Source: Limnohabitans sp. Rim8 (lineage in GTDB: Bacteria; Pseudomonadota; Gammaproteobacteria; Burkholderiales; Burkholderiaceae_C). From it: 11,593 bases of DNA. A program made the position numbers and the translations under genes. Location: assembly GCA_945877725.1 (NCBI GenBank), contig CAMDXR010000070.1:1-11593 (forward strand), read 5' to 3'. Numbering within the stretch: the stretch's first letter is position 1; every line of letters starts with the position of its first letter. Shown in pieces: positions 1 through 8,066 of the stretch. Under the pieces are notes generated by a model. The model was not told where the DNA came from and searched no databases. It saw only the letters and a program-made list of their open reading frames with translations.

Positions 1-2657
1 CGGCCCGTGTCACGCTTGGACAGTTCCAGCGCCAGTTTCACGCGTTGCGCCTCGCCGCCCGACAGCGTGGTGGCGCTTTGGCCTAGGCGGATGTAGGTCA
101 GGCCTACATCGAGCAGAGTTTGCAGTTTGCGGGCAATGTTGGGCACGGCGCTGAAAAACGCGTGCGCGGTTTCCACTGTCATGTTCAAGATTTGCGCGAT
201 GTTCTGTCCTTTGTATTGCACTTCCAGGGTTTCGCGGTTGTAGCGCATGCCGTGGCACACGTCGCAGGGCACGTACACGTCGGGCAAAAAATGCATTTCT
301 ACTTTCACCATGCCGTCGCCCTGACAGGCTTCGCAGCGGCCCCCCGTCACGTTGAAGCTAAAGCGCCCCGGTCCGTAGCCGCGTTCTCGTGCGGCGGGCA
401 CTTCGGCCATCAGATCGCGGATGTGGGTGAACAGCCCGGTGTAGGTGGCTGGGTTGCTGCGCGGGGTGCGGCCAATGGGTGATTGGTCAACGTTGATGAC
501 TTTGTCAAAGTGTTCCAGCCCTTTGATTTCTTGGTGTGCGGCAGCTTCGTCGTGGGCGCGGTGACTCTGGTGCGCTGCGGCGGTGTACAGGGTGTCGTTG
601 ACCAGGGTGGATTTGCCCGAGCCCGAGACGCCCGTGACGCAAGTGAGCAAGCCCACCGGAAATTTGACATTCACGCTTTTTAGGTTGTTGCCGGTAGCGC
701 CCACAATTTCAATGAAGTCTTTACCGGGTTTGTGGCGCTTGGGAATGTCAATCTTTTTGCGCCCCGACATGTATTGGCCCGTCACCGAGTCGGGGGCGGC
801 CAGGATGTCGGCACAAGTGCCTTGCGCCATAACCCGCCCGCCGTGTATGCCCGCACCCGGCCCCATGTCGATCACATGGTCGGCCACGCGGATCATGTCT
901 TCGTCGTGTTCGACCACCAGCACGCTGTTGCCGATGTCGCGCAGGTGTTGCAGCGTGCCAATCAGGCGGTCGTTGTCACGTTGGTGCAGGCCGATGCTGG
1001 GTTCGTCCAGCACGTACATCACACCCGTCAGGCCCGAGCCGATCTGGCTGGCCAAGCGGATGCGTTGGGATTCTCCACCCGAGAGGCTGTCGGCGCTGCG
1101 GTCCAGGCTTAAGTAGTTGAGCCCCACATCGTTCAAAAACTTCAGGCGCAAGGCGATTTCGCGCACCACTTTGTCGGCAATTTCGGCTTTAGCCCCTTTC
1201 AATTTCAGGGTCTGAAAGTATTTCTGCGACTCGCCCAGTGTGATGTGACTGATGTCAAAAATAGCACGCGATTGAACCCCTTCGCCAATGCGCACATGGC
1301 GCGCTTCGCGTCGCAGGCGCGTGCCCTTGCAGTCGGTGCAGGCTTGGGTGTTGCGGTAGCGGCCTAAGTCTTCGCGAACGATGGACGAGTCGGTTTCGCG
1401 GTAGCGCCGAGTCATGTTGGGGATGATGCCCTCAAAGGCGTGCTTTTTGCTGACCTTTTTGCCTTGCGAAGCGCCGCTTTCCATGGTGTAGCTGAATTTG
1501 ATTTCTTCCAGCCCCGATCCAAACAGCAAAACTTGCTGGGTGATGTCGGGCAAGCTTTCAAAGGGGGCTTCGATGTCGAATTGGTAGTGCTTGGCCAGGC
1601 TTTCGAGCATGCTGAAATAAAACCCGTTGCGGCGGTCCCAGCCTTTGATAGCCCCACTGGCCAGGCTGAGACTTGGAAATGCCACGACTCGCTCGGGGTC
1701 AAAAAACGCCATGTTGCCAATGCCGTCGCAGGTGGGGCAGGCCCCCATGGGCGAGTTGAAGGAGAACAGGCGCGGCTCCAATTCGCTGATGGAATAGTGG
1801 CAGACCGGGCAAGAAAACTTGGCGTTAAAAAGGTGCTCGGTGCCGGTGTCCATTTCCAGGGCCACGGCGCGGTGTTCGGCCAGTTGCAGCGCAGCCTCAA
1901 AGCTTTCGGCTAAGCGCTGGCGCAGGGCATCACGGGCTTTGGCATCTTCTTCCGAGCGAACCTTGATGCGGTCCACCACCACGTCGATGTTGTGTTTTTC
2001 GGTCTTCTTCAGCGTGGGCAGATCTTCCACCTCAACCGTCTTGCCATTGATGCGAAAGCGCACATAGCCTAAGGCTTGCATTTGCTCGAAGACTTTTTCA
2101 AATTCGCCTTTTTTCTCGCGTGCAATGGGCGCGAGGATCATCAGTTTGGTGTCATCTGGCAAGGCCAGCACGGTGTCCACCATTTGGCTGACGGTTTGCG
2201 CTTGCAGTGGCAGTTCGTGGTCGGGGCAATAGGGAGTGCCTGCACGGGCGTAAAGAAGTCGCAGGTAGTCGTGAATCTCGGTCACGGTGCCCACGGTTGA
2301 GCGCGGGTTATGGCTGGTGGCTTTTTGTTCAATGGAGATGGCGGGCGACAAGCCTTCGATCAGGTCCACATCGGGTTTGTCCATGAGCTGCAAAAATTGC
2401 CGTGCATAGGCCGATAGGCTTTCCACATACCGCCGCTGGCCCTCGGCATAAAGGGTGTCAAACGCCAGGCTGGATTTGCCTGAGCCCGACAGCCCGGTGA
2501 TGACCACCAGTTGGTTGCGCGGGATGTCGAGGTCGATGTTTTTCAGGTTGTGGGTACGTGCCCCCCGAACGCTGATGTGCGTTTGACGCAGTGCCGTGGC
2601 CAAATACCGCGCGGGTTCGGGTTCGTCGGGCAAGAGAGGGGAATCAACAAGTTTCAC
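1..2657 (-). CDS. uvrA: UvrA, excinuclease ABC subunit A (3' end missing)
   Basis: This is the damage-recognition ATPase of nucleotide excision repair. In this family it acts as a cytoplasmic dimer that loads UvrB on lesions. The frame is open for 885 codons to the left edge. Visible landmarks are Walker A GLSGSGKSS (about residues 55-63), first zinc module C283/C286...C307/C310, ABC signature LSGGESQ (about 520), Walker B VLDEPSIGLH (about 549), second Walker A GVSGSGKST (676-684), second zinc module C775/C778...C798/C801, and second signature LSGGEAQ (865-871). The second Walker B and the C-terminus lie outside the window; complete UvrA is about 940 residues or more. I chose a GTG start at 2657: an in-frame TAA lies 15 codons upstream and the first in-frame ATG is far inside the conserved core. 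A TTG at 2678 is the other option, but its AAGG lies too close to serve as a ribosome site. The gene is divergent from the MFS gene. No LexA-type box was found upstream. Confidence 0.97.
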   Translation of the reverse strand, partial: MKLVDSPLLPDEPEPARYLATALRQTHISVRGARTHNLKNIDLDIPRNQLVVITGLSGSGKSSLAFDTLYAEGQRRYVESLSAYARQFLQLMDKPDVDLIEGLSPAISIEQKATSHNPRSTVGTVTEIHDYLRLLYARAGTPYCPDHELPLQAQTVSQMVDTVLALPDDTKLMILAPIAREKKGEFEKVFEQMQALGYVRFRINGKTVEVEDLPTLKKTEKHNIDVVVDRIKVRSEEDAKARDALRQRLAESFEAALQLAEHRAVALEMDTGTEHLFNAKFSCPVCHYSISELEPRLFSFNSPMGACPTCDGIGNMAFFDPERVVAFPSLSLASGAIKGWDRRNGFYFSMLESLAKHYQFDIEAPFESLPDITQQVLLFGSGLEEIKFSYTMESGASQGKKVSKKHAFEGIIPNMTRRYRETDSSIVREDLGRYRNTQACTDCKGTRLRREARHVRIGEGVQSRAIFDISHITLGESQKYFQTLKLKGAKAEIADKVVREIALRLKFLNDVGLNYLSLDRSADSLSGGESQRIRLASQIGSGLTGVMYVLDEPSIGLHQRDNDRLIGTLQHLRDIGNSVLVVEHDEDMIRVADHVIDMGPGAGIHGGRVMAQGTCADILAAPDSVTGQYMSGRKKIDIPKRHKPGKDFIEIVGATGNNLKSVNVKFPVGLLTCVTGVSGSGKSTLVNDTLYTAAAHQSHRAHDEAAAHQEIKGLEHFDKVINVDQSPIGRTPRSNPATYTGLFTHIRDLMAEVPAARERGYGPGRFSFNVTGGRCEACQGDGMVKVEMHFLPDVYVPCDVCHGMRYNRETLEVQYKGQNIAQILNMTVETAHAFFSAVPNIARKLQTLLDVGLTYIRLGQSATTLSGGEAQRVKLALELSKRDTG

Positions 2658-2800
2658 AGTGATCGGCCAGGTCAGCAAAACCTTTGATTATCCCCTTTGG
2701 CACCTTTTTTGGCACCCGCCGAGTCCAATCAGGGACAATGCCCCCTTTCCCGACTGTTTACCCCGTGCTTCGCGTGACCGACACCCCCGACACCCCCGAC
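2658..2800. promoter_or_regulatory. Divergent uvrA / MFS intergenic region
   Basis: This 143-bp stretch must carry the promoters of uvrA (minus) and the MFS gene (plus). It contains two exact copies of TTTGGCACC, at 2696-2704 and 2708-2716, offset by 12 bp. A weak plus-strand promoter could be TTGGCA (2709-2714) with GACAAT (2734-2739), but the 19-bp spacer is long. On the minus strand GATAAT (complement of 2685-2690) is a possible -10 without a recognisable -35. Just before the MFS start is a short tandem GACACCCCC duplication (2779-2799 region). I see no E. coli-type SOS box (CTGT-N8-ACAG). The assignment as a promoter region rests on gene layout more than on motif quality. Confidence 0.4.
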
Positions 2801-4015
2801 ATGACCTCTGTGCCTTTGTCTGCCGCCATGAGTCCCATGGAGCGGCGCGCCAGCACCTCGTTGGCCACTATTTTTGCCTTGCGCATGTTGGGTTTGTTTT
2901 TGGTGTTGCCGGTGTTTGCCCTTGAGGCGCGCAAATACCCGGGGGGCGACGACCCGGTTTTGCTGGGTTTGGCCATGGGTATTTATGGTTTAACGCAAGG
3001 CTTGTTGCAGTTGCCTTTTGGCATGGCTTCTGACCGTTTTGGCCGTAAACGCGTCATTGTGCTGGGGTTGATTATTTTTGCGCTCGGCAGTTTTTGGGCC
3101 GCCGCCGCCACCGATTTGACGGGTCTGTTGCTGGGGCGCAGCTTGCAGGGTGCCGGGGCTGTTTCTGCTGCCGTGACGGCTTTGTTAGCCGATATGACCC
3201 GTGATGAAGTCCGCACCAAGGCCATGGCCATGGTTGGGGCCAGTATCGGTCTGATGTTTGCCCTTTCTTTGGTGGTCGCCCCTGTGCTGGCCGCCATGGT
3301 TGGTTTGACAGGGCTTTTCAGTTTGACCGGGTTTTTGGCCTTGCTGGGCATTGTGGTGGTGATCTGGGGGGCGCCCCCGGAACCTGCTCGCTCTCTTGGC
3401 CCGGCCCGAGGCAGTTTGCGTGATGTTTTGCGGCAAGCGGATTTGATGCGGCTGAACGTGGGTGTTTTTGTCTTGCACGCCGTGCAGCTGGCCATGTGGG
3501 TGGCCATACCGGCCTTGCTGGTTCAGTCGGGTTTACCCAAGGCCGACCATTGGCAGGTGTACCTGCCCGCTGTTTTGGGCTCCTTTGTTTTGATGGGGGG
3601 TGTCTTTGCTTTAGAACGGCGGGGCCATCTTAAAAAGGCTTTTTTGAGCGCAATAGCCTTGATCGCATTGGTTCAGGTGGGCTTGTTGGTGCAGTCGGTC
3701 GGGACCTCCACCGTGGGGGCTATGGCCATTCTTTTGTTTGCTTTCTTCTGCGGCTTTAATGTTTTGGAGGCCACCCAACCCAGCATGGCCTCGCGCATGG
3801 CACCCAGTCAGATTCGGGGGACAGCTTTAGGGGTGTACAACACCTTGCAATCTCTTGGTTTTTTTGTGGGGGGCTGGTTGGGCGGGTGGCTGGTTAAAAA
3901 CTGGGGCAGCCCTGCTTTATTTGCCTGTTGCGCTGTCGCTATGTTGTTTTGGTGGTTGGTGGCACTGCCCATGCAGACACCTGGTCGAACGACCGCCGTT
4001 CCATCGGCCTCATAA
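2801..4015 (+). CDS. YajR-like major facilitator superfamily transporter
   Basis: An inner-membrane carrier of 404 residues with twelve expected hydrophobic segments. It matches E. coli YajR by recall in its opening (SPMERR then SLATIFALRMLG, against TPGERR then GTVFSLRMLG), in IYGLTQ followed by the loop 2-3 signature GMASDRFGRKR (residues about 74-84), and in the GRSLQGAGAVSAAV and LGVYNTLQSLGFFVGG segments. YajR is a proton-driven drug-efflux-type carrier; the substrate here cannot be read from sequence. Unlike E. coli YajR, this protein stops about 15 residues after the last membrane segment, so it lacks the cytoplasmic YAM domain. The open frame extends upstream to a TTG at 2684, but similarity begins only near MSPMERR. 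ATG 2801 was chosen; ATG 2738, 2828 and 2837 are alternatives, and none has a good Shine-Dalgarno. It is 34 bp upstream of ssb and co-directional, so some ssb transcription may come from here. Confidence 0.88.
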   Translation: MTSVPLSAAMSPMERRASTSLATIFALRMLGLFLVLPVFALEARKYPGGDDPVLLGLAMGIYGLTQGLLQLPFGMASDRFGRKRVIVLGLIIFALGSFWAAAATDLTGLLLGRSLQGAGAVSAAVTALLADMTRDEVRTKAMAMVGASIGLMFALSLVVAPVLAAMVGLTGLFSLTGFLALLGIVVVIWGAPPEPARSLGPARGSLRDVLRQADLMRLNVGVFVLHAVQLAMWVAIPALLVQSGLPKADHWQVYLPAVLGSFVLMGGVFALERRGHLKKAFLSAIALIALVQVGLLVQSVGTSTVGAMAILLFAFFCGFNVLEATQPSMASRMAPSQIRGTALGVYNTLQSLGFFVGGWLGGWLVKNWGSPALFACCAVAMLFWWLVALPMQTPGRTTAVPSAS

Positions 4016-4038
4016 AGGGCCATAATTCCAGCTTCATT

Positions 4039-4044
4039 GAGGAG
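4039..4044 (+). promoter_or_regulatory. Shine-Dalgarno of ssb
   Basis: GAGGAG lies 5 bases before the ssb ATG at 4050. It is the clearest ribosome binding site in the window and fixes the ssb start. Confidence 0.8.
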
Positions 4045-4049
4045 TTTCC

Positions 4050-4547
4050 ATGGCATCAGTCAACAAAGTCATCATCGTCGGCAATTTGGGCCGCGATCCC
4101 GAAACCCGCTATCTGCCGTCTGGCGATGCTGTGAGCAACATCAATGTGGCCACCACCGACCGCTACAAAGACAAGGCAACCGGCGAAATGAAAGAGGCCA
4201 CCGAGTGGCACCGCATCAGTTTTTTCGGTAAATTGGCCGAAATTGCCGGGCAATATCTCAAAAAAGGTTCACAAGTTTACGTAGAAGGCAGTTTGCGCAC
4301 CCGCAAATACACCGACAAAGACGGCATAGAGAAATTTGCCACCGAAATCCGGGGCGAGACGATGCAAATGTTGGGTGGTCGTCAAGGCATGGGCGGTCCT
4401 GCGGATGATGGCGGTGGCGGCGGTGGTTATGCGCCCCGTCAGGCTCCAGCAGCGCGTCCGGCAGAAGCCCCAGCACAACGCCCGGCAGCTGCGCCCAAAC
4501 CGGCCGCCAGCAGTTTTGACGACATGGACGACGATATTCCGTTTTGA
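4050..4547 (+). CDS. ssb: Single-stranded DNA-binding protein SSB
   Basis: This is the 165-residue cytoplasmic SSB that coats single-stranded DNA in replication, recombination and repair, acting as a tetramer in this family. Residues 1 to about 110 form the OB fold: VNKVIIVGNLGRDPETRY at the start, then DKATGEMKEATEWHRISFFGK, then GSQVYVEGSLRTRKYTD and TMQMLGGRQ. A Gly-rich run (about 121-126) and an Ala/Pro/Arg/Gln-rich linker follow. The acidic tip MDDDIPF (159-165) is the docking peptide for partner proteins. Against remembered E. coli SSB, W54 is kept (W53) and F60 is kept (F59), but the DNA-stacking positions W40 and W88 are tyrosines (Y39 and Y87). The start is fixed by GAGGAG. In E. 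coli ssb directly faces uvrA; here a transporter gene lies between them. A strong terminator follows. Confidence 0.98.
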   Translation: MASVNKVIIVGNLGRDPETRYLPSGDAVSNINVATTDRYKDKATGEMKEATEWHRISFFGKLAEIAGQYLKKGSQVYVEGSLRTRKYTDKDGIEKFATEIRGETMQMLGGRQGMGGPADDGGGGGGYAPRQAPAARPAEAPAQRPAAAPKPAASSFDDMDDDIPF

Positions 4548-4561
4548 GCGCTGTCGAGTAC

Positions 4562-4594
4562 AAAAAAATCCAGCCTGAGTGCTGGATTTTTTTT
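4562..4594. terminator. Bidirectional intrinsic terminator between ssb and the HlyD gene
   Basis: A perfect inverted repeat has 13-bp arms (4562-4574 and 4581-4593) around the loop CTGAGT. The GC-containing core is ATCCAGC/GCTGGAT. It is preceded by seven A and followed by eight T, so either strand reads as hairpin plus U-tract. It begins 14 bp after the ssb stop. On the other strand it lies 77 bp past the HlyD-family stop codon. It therefore separates two converging transcription units. Confidence 0.93.
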
Positions 4595-4670
4595 GGGGAT
4601 TTAGAAGCGTTTGTTGACTGGAACCTTCGATCCAAGCTCAAGACTTGAAGCTGAACAGGACGGCTTTGAT

Positions 4671-5843
4671 TTAGCGTTCTGTCATAGAGGACGTAAAAGT
4701 CTTGACCAGTGGCTTGATCAGGTAATTCAACACCGTCATCTTGCCGGTCTCAATTTCCACTTGGGCGGTCATGCCCGGGGTGATCTGAATGGTTTTACCC
4801 ACCTTGGTTTTGAGGTGGTTTTGCTGAATACGCACATGGACTCGGTAGTAAATATTTTCTCCAGCACGCGTATCTTCGGTCAAGGCATCCGGGCTAACAT
4901 AAATGACCTTGCCGTCCAAGATGCCGTAGATTGAATAGTCATAAGCATCCAGCTTGACCGAAACATCGTGCCCGACGCCAATGAAGGCCAGGTCCTGTGG
5001 TTTGAGCTTGGTTTCGACGATCAACTCACTGTTGGTGGGCAGCAGGTCCATCACCACATCACCCGGACGAACACGGCCACCTAATGTAGTGACGCGTACG
5101 TTGCGTACCAGGCCGTCGTTGGGTGCGTACATTTGCATGCGCTCCATGTTGGTGCTGCGTTCAATGAGCATTTGCTCTTGGGTTGTGAGCTCTTCTTCGG
5201 CCTTCGTCATCTCCGCCTGGGCATCCTGAAAGAACTTGTTTCGGCGGTTGGAAATGTTGCCCTTCAATTCAGACAATGTGCGCTTGAGTCGTAGAATTTC
5301 GGTGACCGCAATATCGCCAGAGGTCAGCAGGGGTTGGCTAAAGTTCAGCTCTTGTTGAACATTGCTGACCATGCTTTCTAGCGTGTCAATTTCTTCTTTT
5401 AGGCCTTGTTTGCGCCGTTGGTATAAATCAGTCTGGTTTTTGACAAATGACGCATAAGTCACTGTATCAAAGCCAGAAAAGACGAGTGGGCGCTGAAAAA
5501 CCTCGGCGCTTAAACGGGCCAATGTGGCCCGTAAAGCAGCGACTTTTCCTTTGCTGTCCTGGGTGGCTGCATTCAGTTGTGAAGCATCCAATTGCATCAG
5601 CAATTGGCCTTTTTCGACGGCATCCCCTTCGCGCACCAAAATCTCTTGAATCACACCGTCATTGGCCGCTTGAATCACTTGGGTGCGTGAAAGGGCAATG
5701 ACTTGCCCAGTGCCACGCGCTTTTTGCGGAATCTCGGCCCAAGACGCCCACATCACGCCCGCAACCAACATAGCGGTAAGCAACAACAGCAATCTTTGCA
5801 ACCCATCTTGGGGGATAAACACTTTTAAAAATCGAATGAACAT
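4671..5843 (-). CDS. HlyD-family membrane fusion protein of the type I secretion system
   Basis: This is the periplasmic adaptor linking the ABC transporter to the TolC-like channel. Positions are for the 390-residue form starting at ATG 5843. There is a short cytoplasmic N-terminus and one membrane helix (about 15-35, LLLLLTAMLVAGVMW). A lipoyl/biotinyl-like hairpin half follows (about 56-86, with VIQAANDGVIQEILVREGD). Next is a long coiled coil (about 91-239), then the returning half (MYAPNDGLVRNVRV) and a beta-barrel region. The C-terminus carries the family signature ITPGMTAQVEIETG followed by LNYLIKPL (about 354-380). The frame extends to a TTG at 5861 that would overlap the ABC stop (TTGA). 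ATG 5843 is preferred because GGCGGA (5851-5856) lies 7 bases before it. It is the last gene of the operon, about 14 bp after the ABC gene. Confidence 0.95.
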   Translation of the reverse strand: MFIRFLKVFIPQDGLQRLLLLLTAMLVAGVMWASWAEIPQKARGTGQVIALSRTQVIQAANDGVIQEILVREGDAVEKGQLLMQLDASQLNAATQDSKGKVAALRATLARLSAEVFQRPLVFSGFDTVTYASFVKNQTDLYQRRKQGLKEEIDTLESMVSNVQQELNFSQPLLTSGDIAVTEILRLKRTLSELKGNISNRRNKFFQDAQAEMTKAEEELTTQEQMLIERSTNMERMQMYAPNDGLVRNVRVTTLGGRVRPGDVVMDLLPTNSELIVETKLKPQDLAFIGVGHDVSVKLDAYDYSIYGILDGKVIYVSPDALTEDTRAGENIYYRVHVRIQQNHLKTKVGKTIQITPGMTAQVEIETGKMTVLNYLIKPLVKTFTSSMTER

Positions 5844-5850
5844 AGCTGAA

Positions 5851-5856
5851 TCCGCC
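5851..5856 (-). promoter_or_regulatory. Probable Shine-Dalgarno of the HlyD-family gene
   Basis: GGCGGA on the minus strand is 7 bases upstream of ATG 5843. This favours that ATG over the upstream TTG at 5861. The site abuts the ABC stop codon, so translation of the two genes may be coupled. Confidence 0.5.
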
Positions 5857-5857
5857 G

Positions 5858-8032
5858 TCAAGAAATTGAGGTGGCAGAAGACACGGCCGCCGAAGGTGTG
5901 GCTTGCGCTGGTGTGTTGGCTGCCGTTTTACTTGAGTTGCGTAAGTGTTCTAGCACTGCATCGCGCGGCCCGTCCAGAACAATGCGACCGCCCGCCATGA
6001 CCACCAGTCGGCTGACGAGTGACAGCACCGAAGCCTTGTGGGTCACCAATATCATGGTTTGCGTGGGTGCAACAGAGCCCGCCAGAACATTCAAGGTTCT
6101 GCGTTCGGTTTCGTCATCCATGCTGGAGGTCGGTTCGTCTAACAGCCATACGGCTGGGCGAGTCAGCAGCAAACGGGTCAGACCAATCAATTGGCGTTGC
6201 CCCCCACTGACGCCGCCACCGCCTTCTGCAATGGGCATGTCCAGACCTTTGGGGTGGCTTGCCACAAAAGCGGCCAGGCCAGTGGCTTGGCAGGCTTCGC
6301 GCACAGACTCTTCAGTGATGCCAACCAGTCCTGCCACCAAGTTGTCTTTGAGGGTGCCTGCAAAGAGTTGCACCGCCTGGGAAATCATGCCGACGTGCTG
6401 GCTGAGGTGTGAACGTGAAATGTGTTGAATGTCGAGGCGATCAAACAGTACGCGCCCATCGTTGGGCTTGTAAAGACCTGCCAGCAATTTAAGGAAAGTA
6501 CTTTTTCCACTGCCGATGCCACCGATGATGCCAATTTTTTCTCCCGGTCTGACTTCCCATTTGGGGACCTGCAAAGTTTGCGTCTGGCCAGGGTAACCAA
6601 ATACGACATTCTCTAAAGAATAAGAACCTTCGGCAGCGACCAGTGGCAAAGGCGTCAATGCATCATGGTGATCCACTTGCAATTTGAATATGGCGTCAAT
6701 ACCCGTGAGTGCCGATTTTGAGTTGGCCCATTGCGTCAGCAAGCCGGGCAACATGGTGACAGGTTGCAAAACACGGCCGCTCAAAATAGAGCACGCGATC
6801 AAACCACCGGCAGTGAGATCATTGGTTGTAGAGGCTACATAGGCTCCCGTGGCGACCAGCAAAACATAGCTGAGTTGCTGCATGGTGGCCGCGTAATAAG
6901 TCGATGACTCATTGATGTGGCGAACCTTTCGGTCTTCCTGCACGTTTTGCTGTGTCAGTGCATTCCAACGGTTTAAAAAGTGCCAGCGCAAACCTTGGGC
7001 TTTGATGGTTTCTGCACCATCCACGGCTTCAACCAGCAAACCTAATTTTCGATTGGAAGAGGCTTGTGATTCGCGTGTGTGCTGCTCGGTTTTCTTTTTG
7101 AAAGTCATGCCCAGCAACAGGGCGACGATGAAAAACGTCAAAGGAACTGCTGCGACAACCGGGCCTCCAATGAGGAAAATCAGGAGCAGAAAGACCAGCG
7201 CAAATGGCGTATCAATCAGTAAATAAGTGGTGGCCGAATAGGCAAACCCACGAATTAATTCATAGCTGCGCAGTTGCGATGCCAGTGTGCCCACGCTTGC
7301 TGGGAATTGGTCCATTCGAACGCTCATCAATCGCTCAAATATTCGGTGTGAGAGTTCAACGTCGGCGCTTTGGACAACCCGATCCATCATCAATGAACGC
7401 ACAAACTTGAGTACCAACTCAAAGAGGATGCTGACGGAAACGCCAATCGTCAAAACGACCAGTGTTTCAATGCCTTTAGAGGGAATGACGCGGTCATAAA
7501 CCTGCATGCTGTAAAGCGAAGTGAGCAAGGCCAGCAAGTTCACCAACAAAGATGCCACCCCAAAATAAACCAGGGGTTTTTTATATTGCATCAACACTTG
7601 GACAAAGACAGCCAGTGCGCCGGTTTCAAGCTTTTCGCGCCAACCAAGCGATACCGAACAAAATACCAAGTCTGTGGGGATGGTGGCCCATTCAACACGG
7701 CCTTTTGGTGTTTCGGCAATCCAAAGGCCTGATTGCGGTGATCGTCCGTGTATCAAACACAAACCGGTGACTTTGCCGCATCCCAGCATGGGCAATAGAT
7801 GGACTTTGGGTGTTTTTATCCAAGCAGCTTTAAGCAATCCGGTTTGCTTTAAAAACTGTGAGAGGGTGTCTTTTATCTTTATGACATCTTCAGAGGCTGC
7901 AGTAAGAGCTTCGCCCAATAAATGCGTTTCGGGCGGTGTCAAGGCGTGCAGTCGCCCGTCGAGCAAACTCAACCTGCGATTGACCCATTGCGCAAGCATG
8001 GTCCAGTCGGGTTTCTCTAAAGGATCGGTCAT
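5858..8032 (-). CDS. Type I secretion ABC transporter/ATPase (LapB/HlyB class)
   Basis: This is the inner-membrane exporter that powers one-step secretion through the HlyD- and TolC-type partners. Positions are for the 724-residue form from ATG 8032. The N-terminal ~140 residues fit a C39-peptidase-like fold (…GCGKVTGLCLIHGR… then GLWIAETPKG), but no catalytic DCG-type cysteine motif is present. It should therefore bind substrate rather than cleave leaders, as in LapB/HlyB-type exporters. The membrane domain spans about 150-430, with six expected helices and the segment SMQVYDRVIPSKG. In the ATPase domain, Walker A is GGIGSGKS (504-511), the signature is VSGGQ (608-612), Walker B is VWLLDE (628-633), the D-loop is SSMDD, and the switch histidine is in VTHKAS (H665). 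The C-terminal ~25 residues are Ala/Ser/Thr-rich and look disordered. The frame extends to a TTG at 8065, 1 bp from the TolC stop. ATG 8032 has GGCGGA about 11 bases upstream, slightly far. Confidence 0.96.
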   Translation of the reverse strand: MTDPLEKPDWTMLAQWVNRRLSLLDGRLHALTPPETHLLGEALTAASEDVIKIKDTLSQFLKQTGLLKAAWIKTPKVHLLPMLGCGKVTGLCLIHGRSPQSGLWIAETPKGRVEWATIPTDLVFCSVSLGWREKLETGALAVFVQVLMQYKKPLVYFGVASLLVNLLALLTSLYSMQVYDRVIPSKGIETLVVLTIGVSVSILFELVLKFVRSLMMDRVVQSADVELSHRIFERLMSVRMDQFPASVGTLASQLRSYELIRGFAYSATTYLLIDTPFALVFLLLIFLIGGPVVAAVPLTFFIVALLLGMTFKKKTEQHTRESQASSNRKLGLLVEAVDGAETIKAQGLRWHFLNRWNALTQQNVQEDRKVRHINESSTYYAATMQQLSYVLLVATGAYVASTTNDLTAGGLIACSILSGRVLQPVTMLPGLLTQWANSKSALTGIDAIFKLQVDHHDALTPLPLVAAEGSYSLENVVFGYPGQTQTLQVPKWEVRPGEKIGIIGGIGSGKSTFLKLLAGLYKPNDGRVLFDRLDIQHISRSHLSQHVGMISQAVQLFAGTLKDNLVAGLVGITEESVREACQATGLAAFVASHPKGLDMPIAEGGGGVSGGQRQLIGLTRLLLTRPAVWLLDEPTSSMDDETERRTLNVLAGSVAPTQTMILVTHKASVLSLVSRLVVMAGGRIVLDGPRDAVLEHLRNSSKTAANTPAQATPSAAVSSATSIS

Positions 8033-8066
8033 GGAATTATTTTTCCGCCAAAGCGGAGCCTTCAAA

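Noticed and set aside
120..2300. Plus-strand open frames antisense to uvrA (for example 1440-1913 and 583-1116)
   Set aside because: They are shadows of the uvrA coding frame in GC-rich DNA. None has a recognisable product or ribosome site, and UvrA is conserved throughout on the other strand.
2699..2716. Sigma-54 promoter (TGGCAC ... TTGGC)
   Set aside because: The GG and GC elements are 11 bases apart instead of the required 10, and the downstream element is TTGGC rather than TTGC.
2658..2800. LexA/SOS box upstream of uvrA
   Set aside because: No CTGT-N8-ACAG-like palindrome was found in the spacer, although uvrA is SOS-regulated in E. coli.
4621..4670. TCAAGACTTGA palindrome after the HlyD-family gene as a second terminator
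   Set aside because: The stem is only 5 bp with a 1-base centre and has no T-run. The hairpin at 4562-4594 is a far better terminator.
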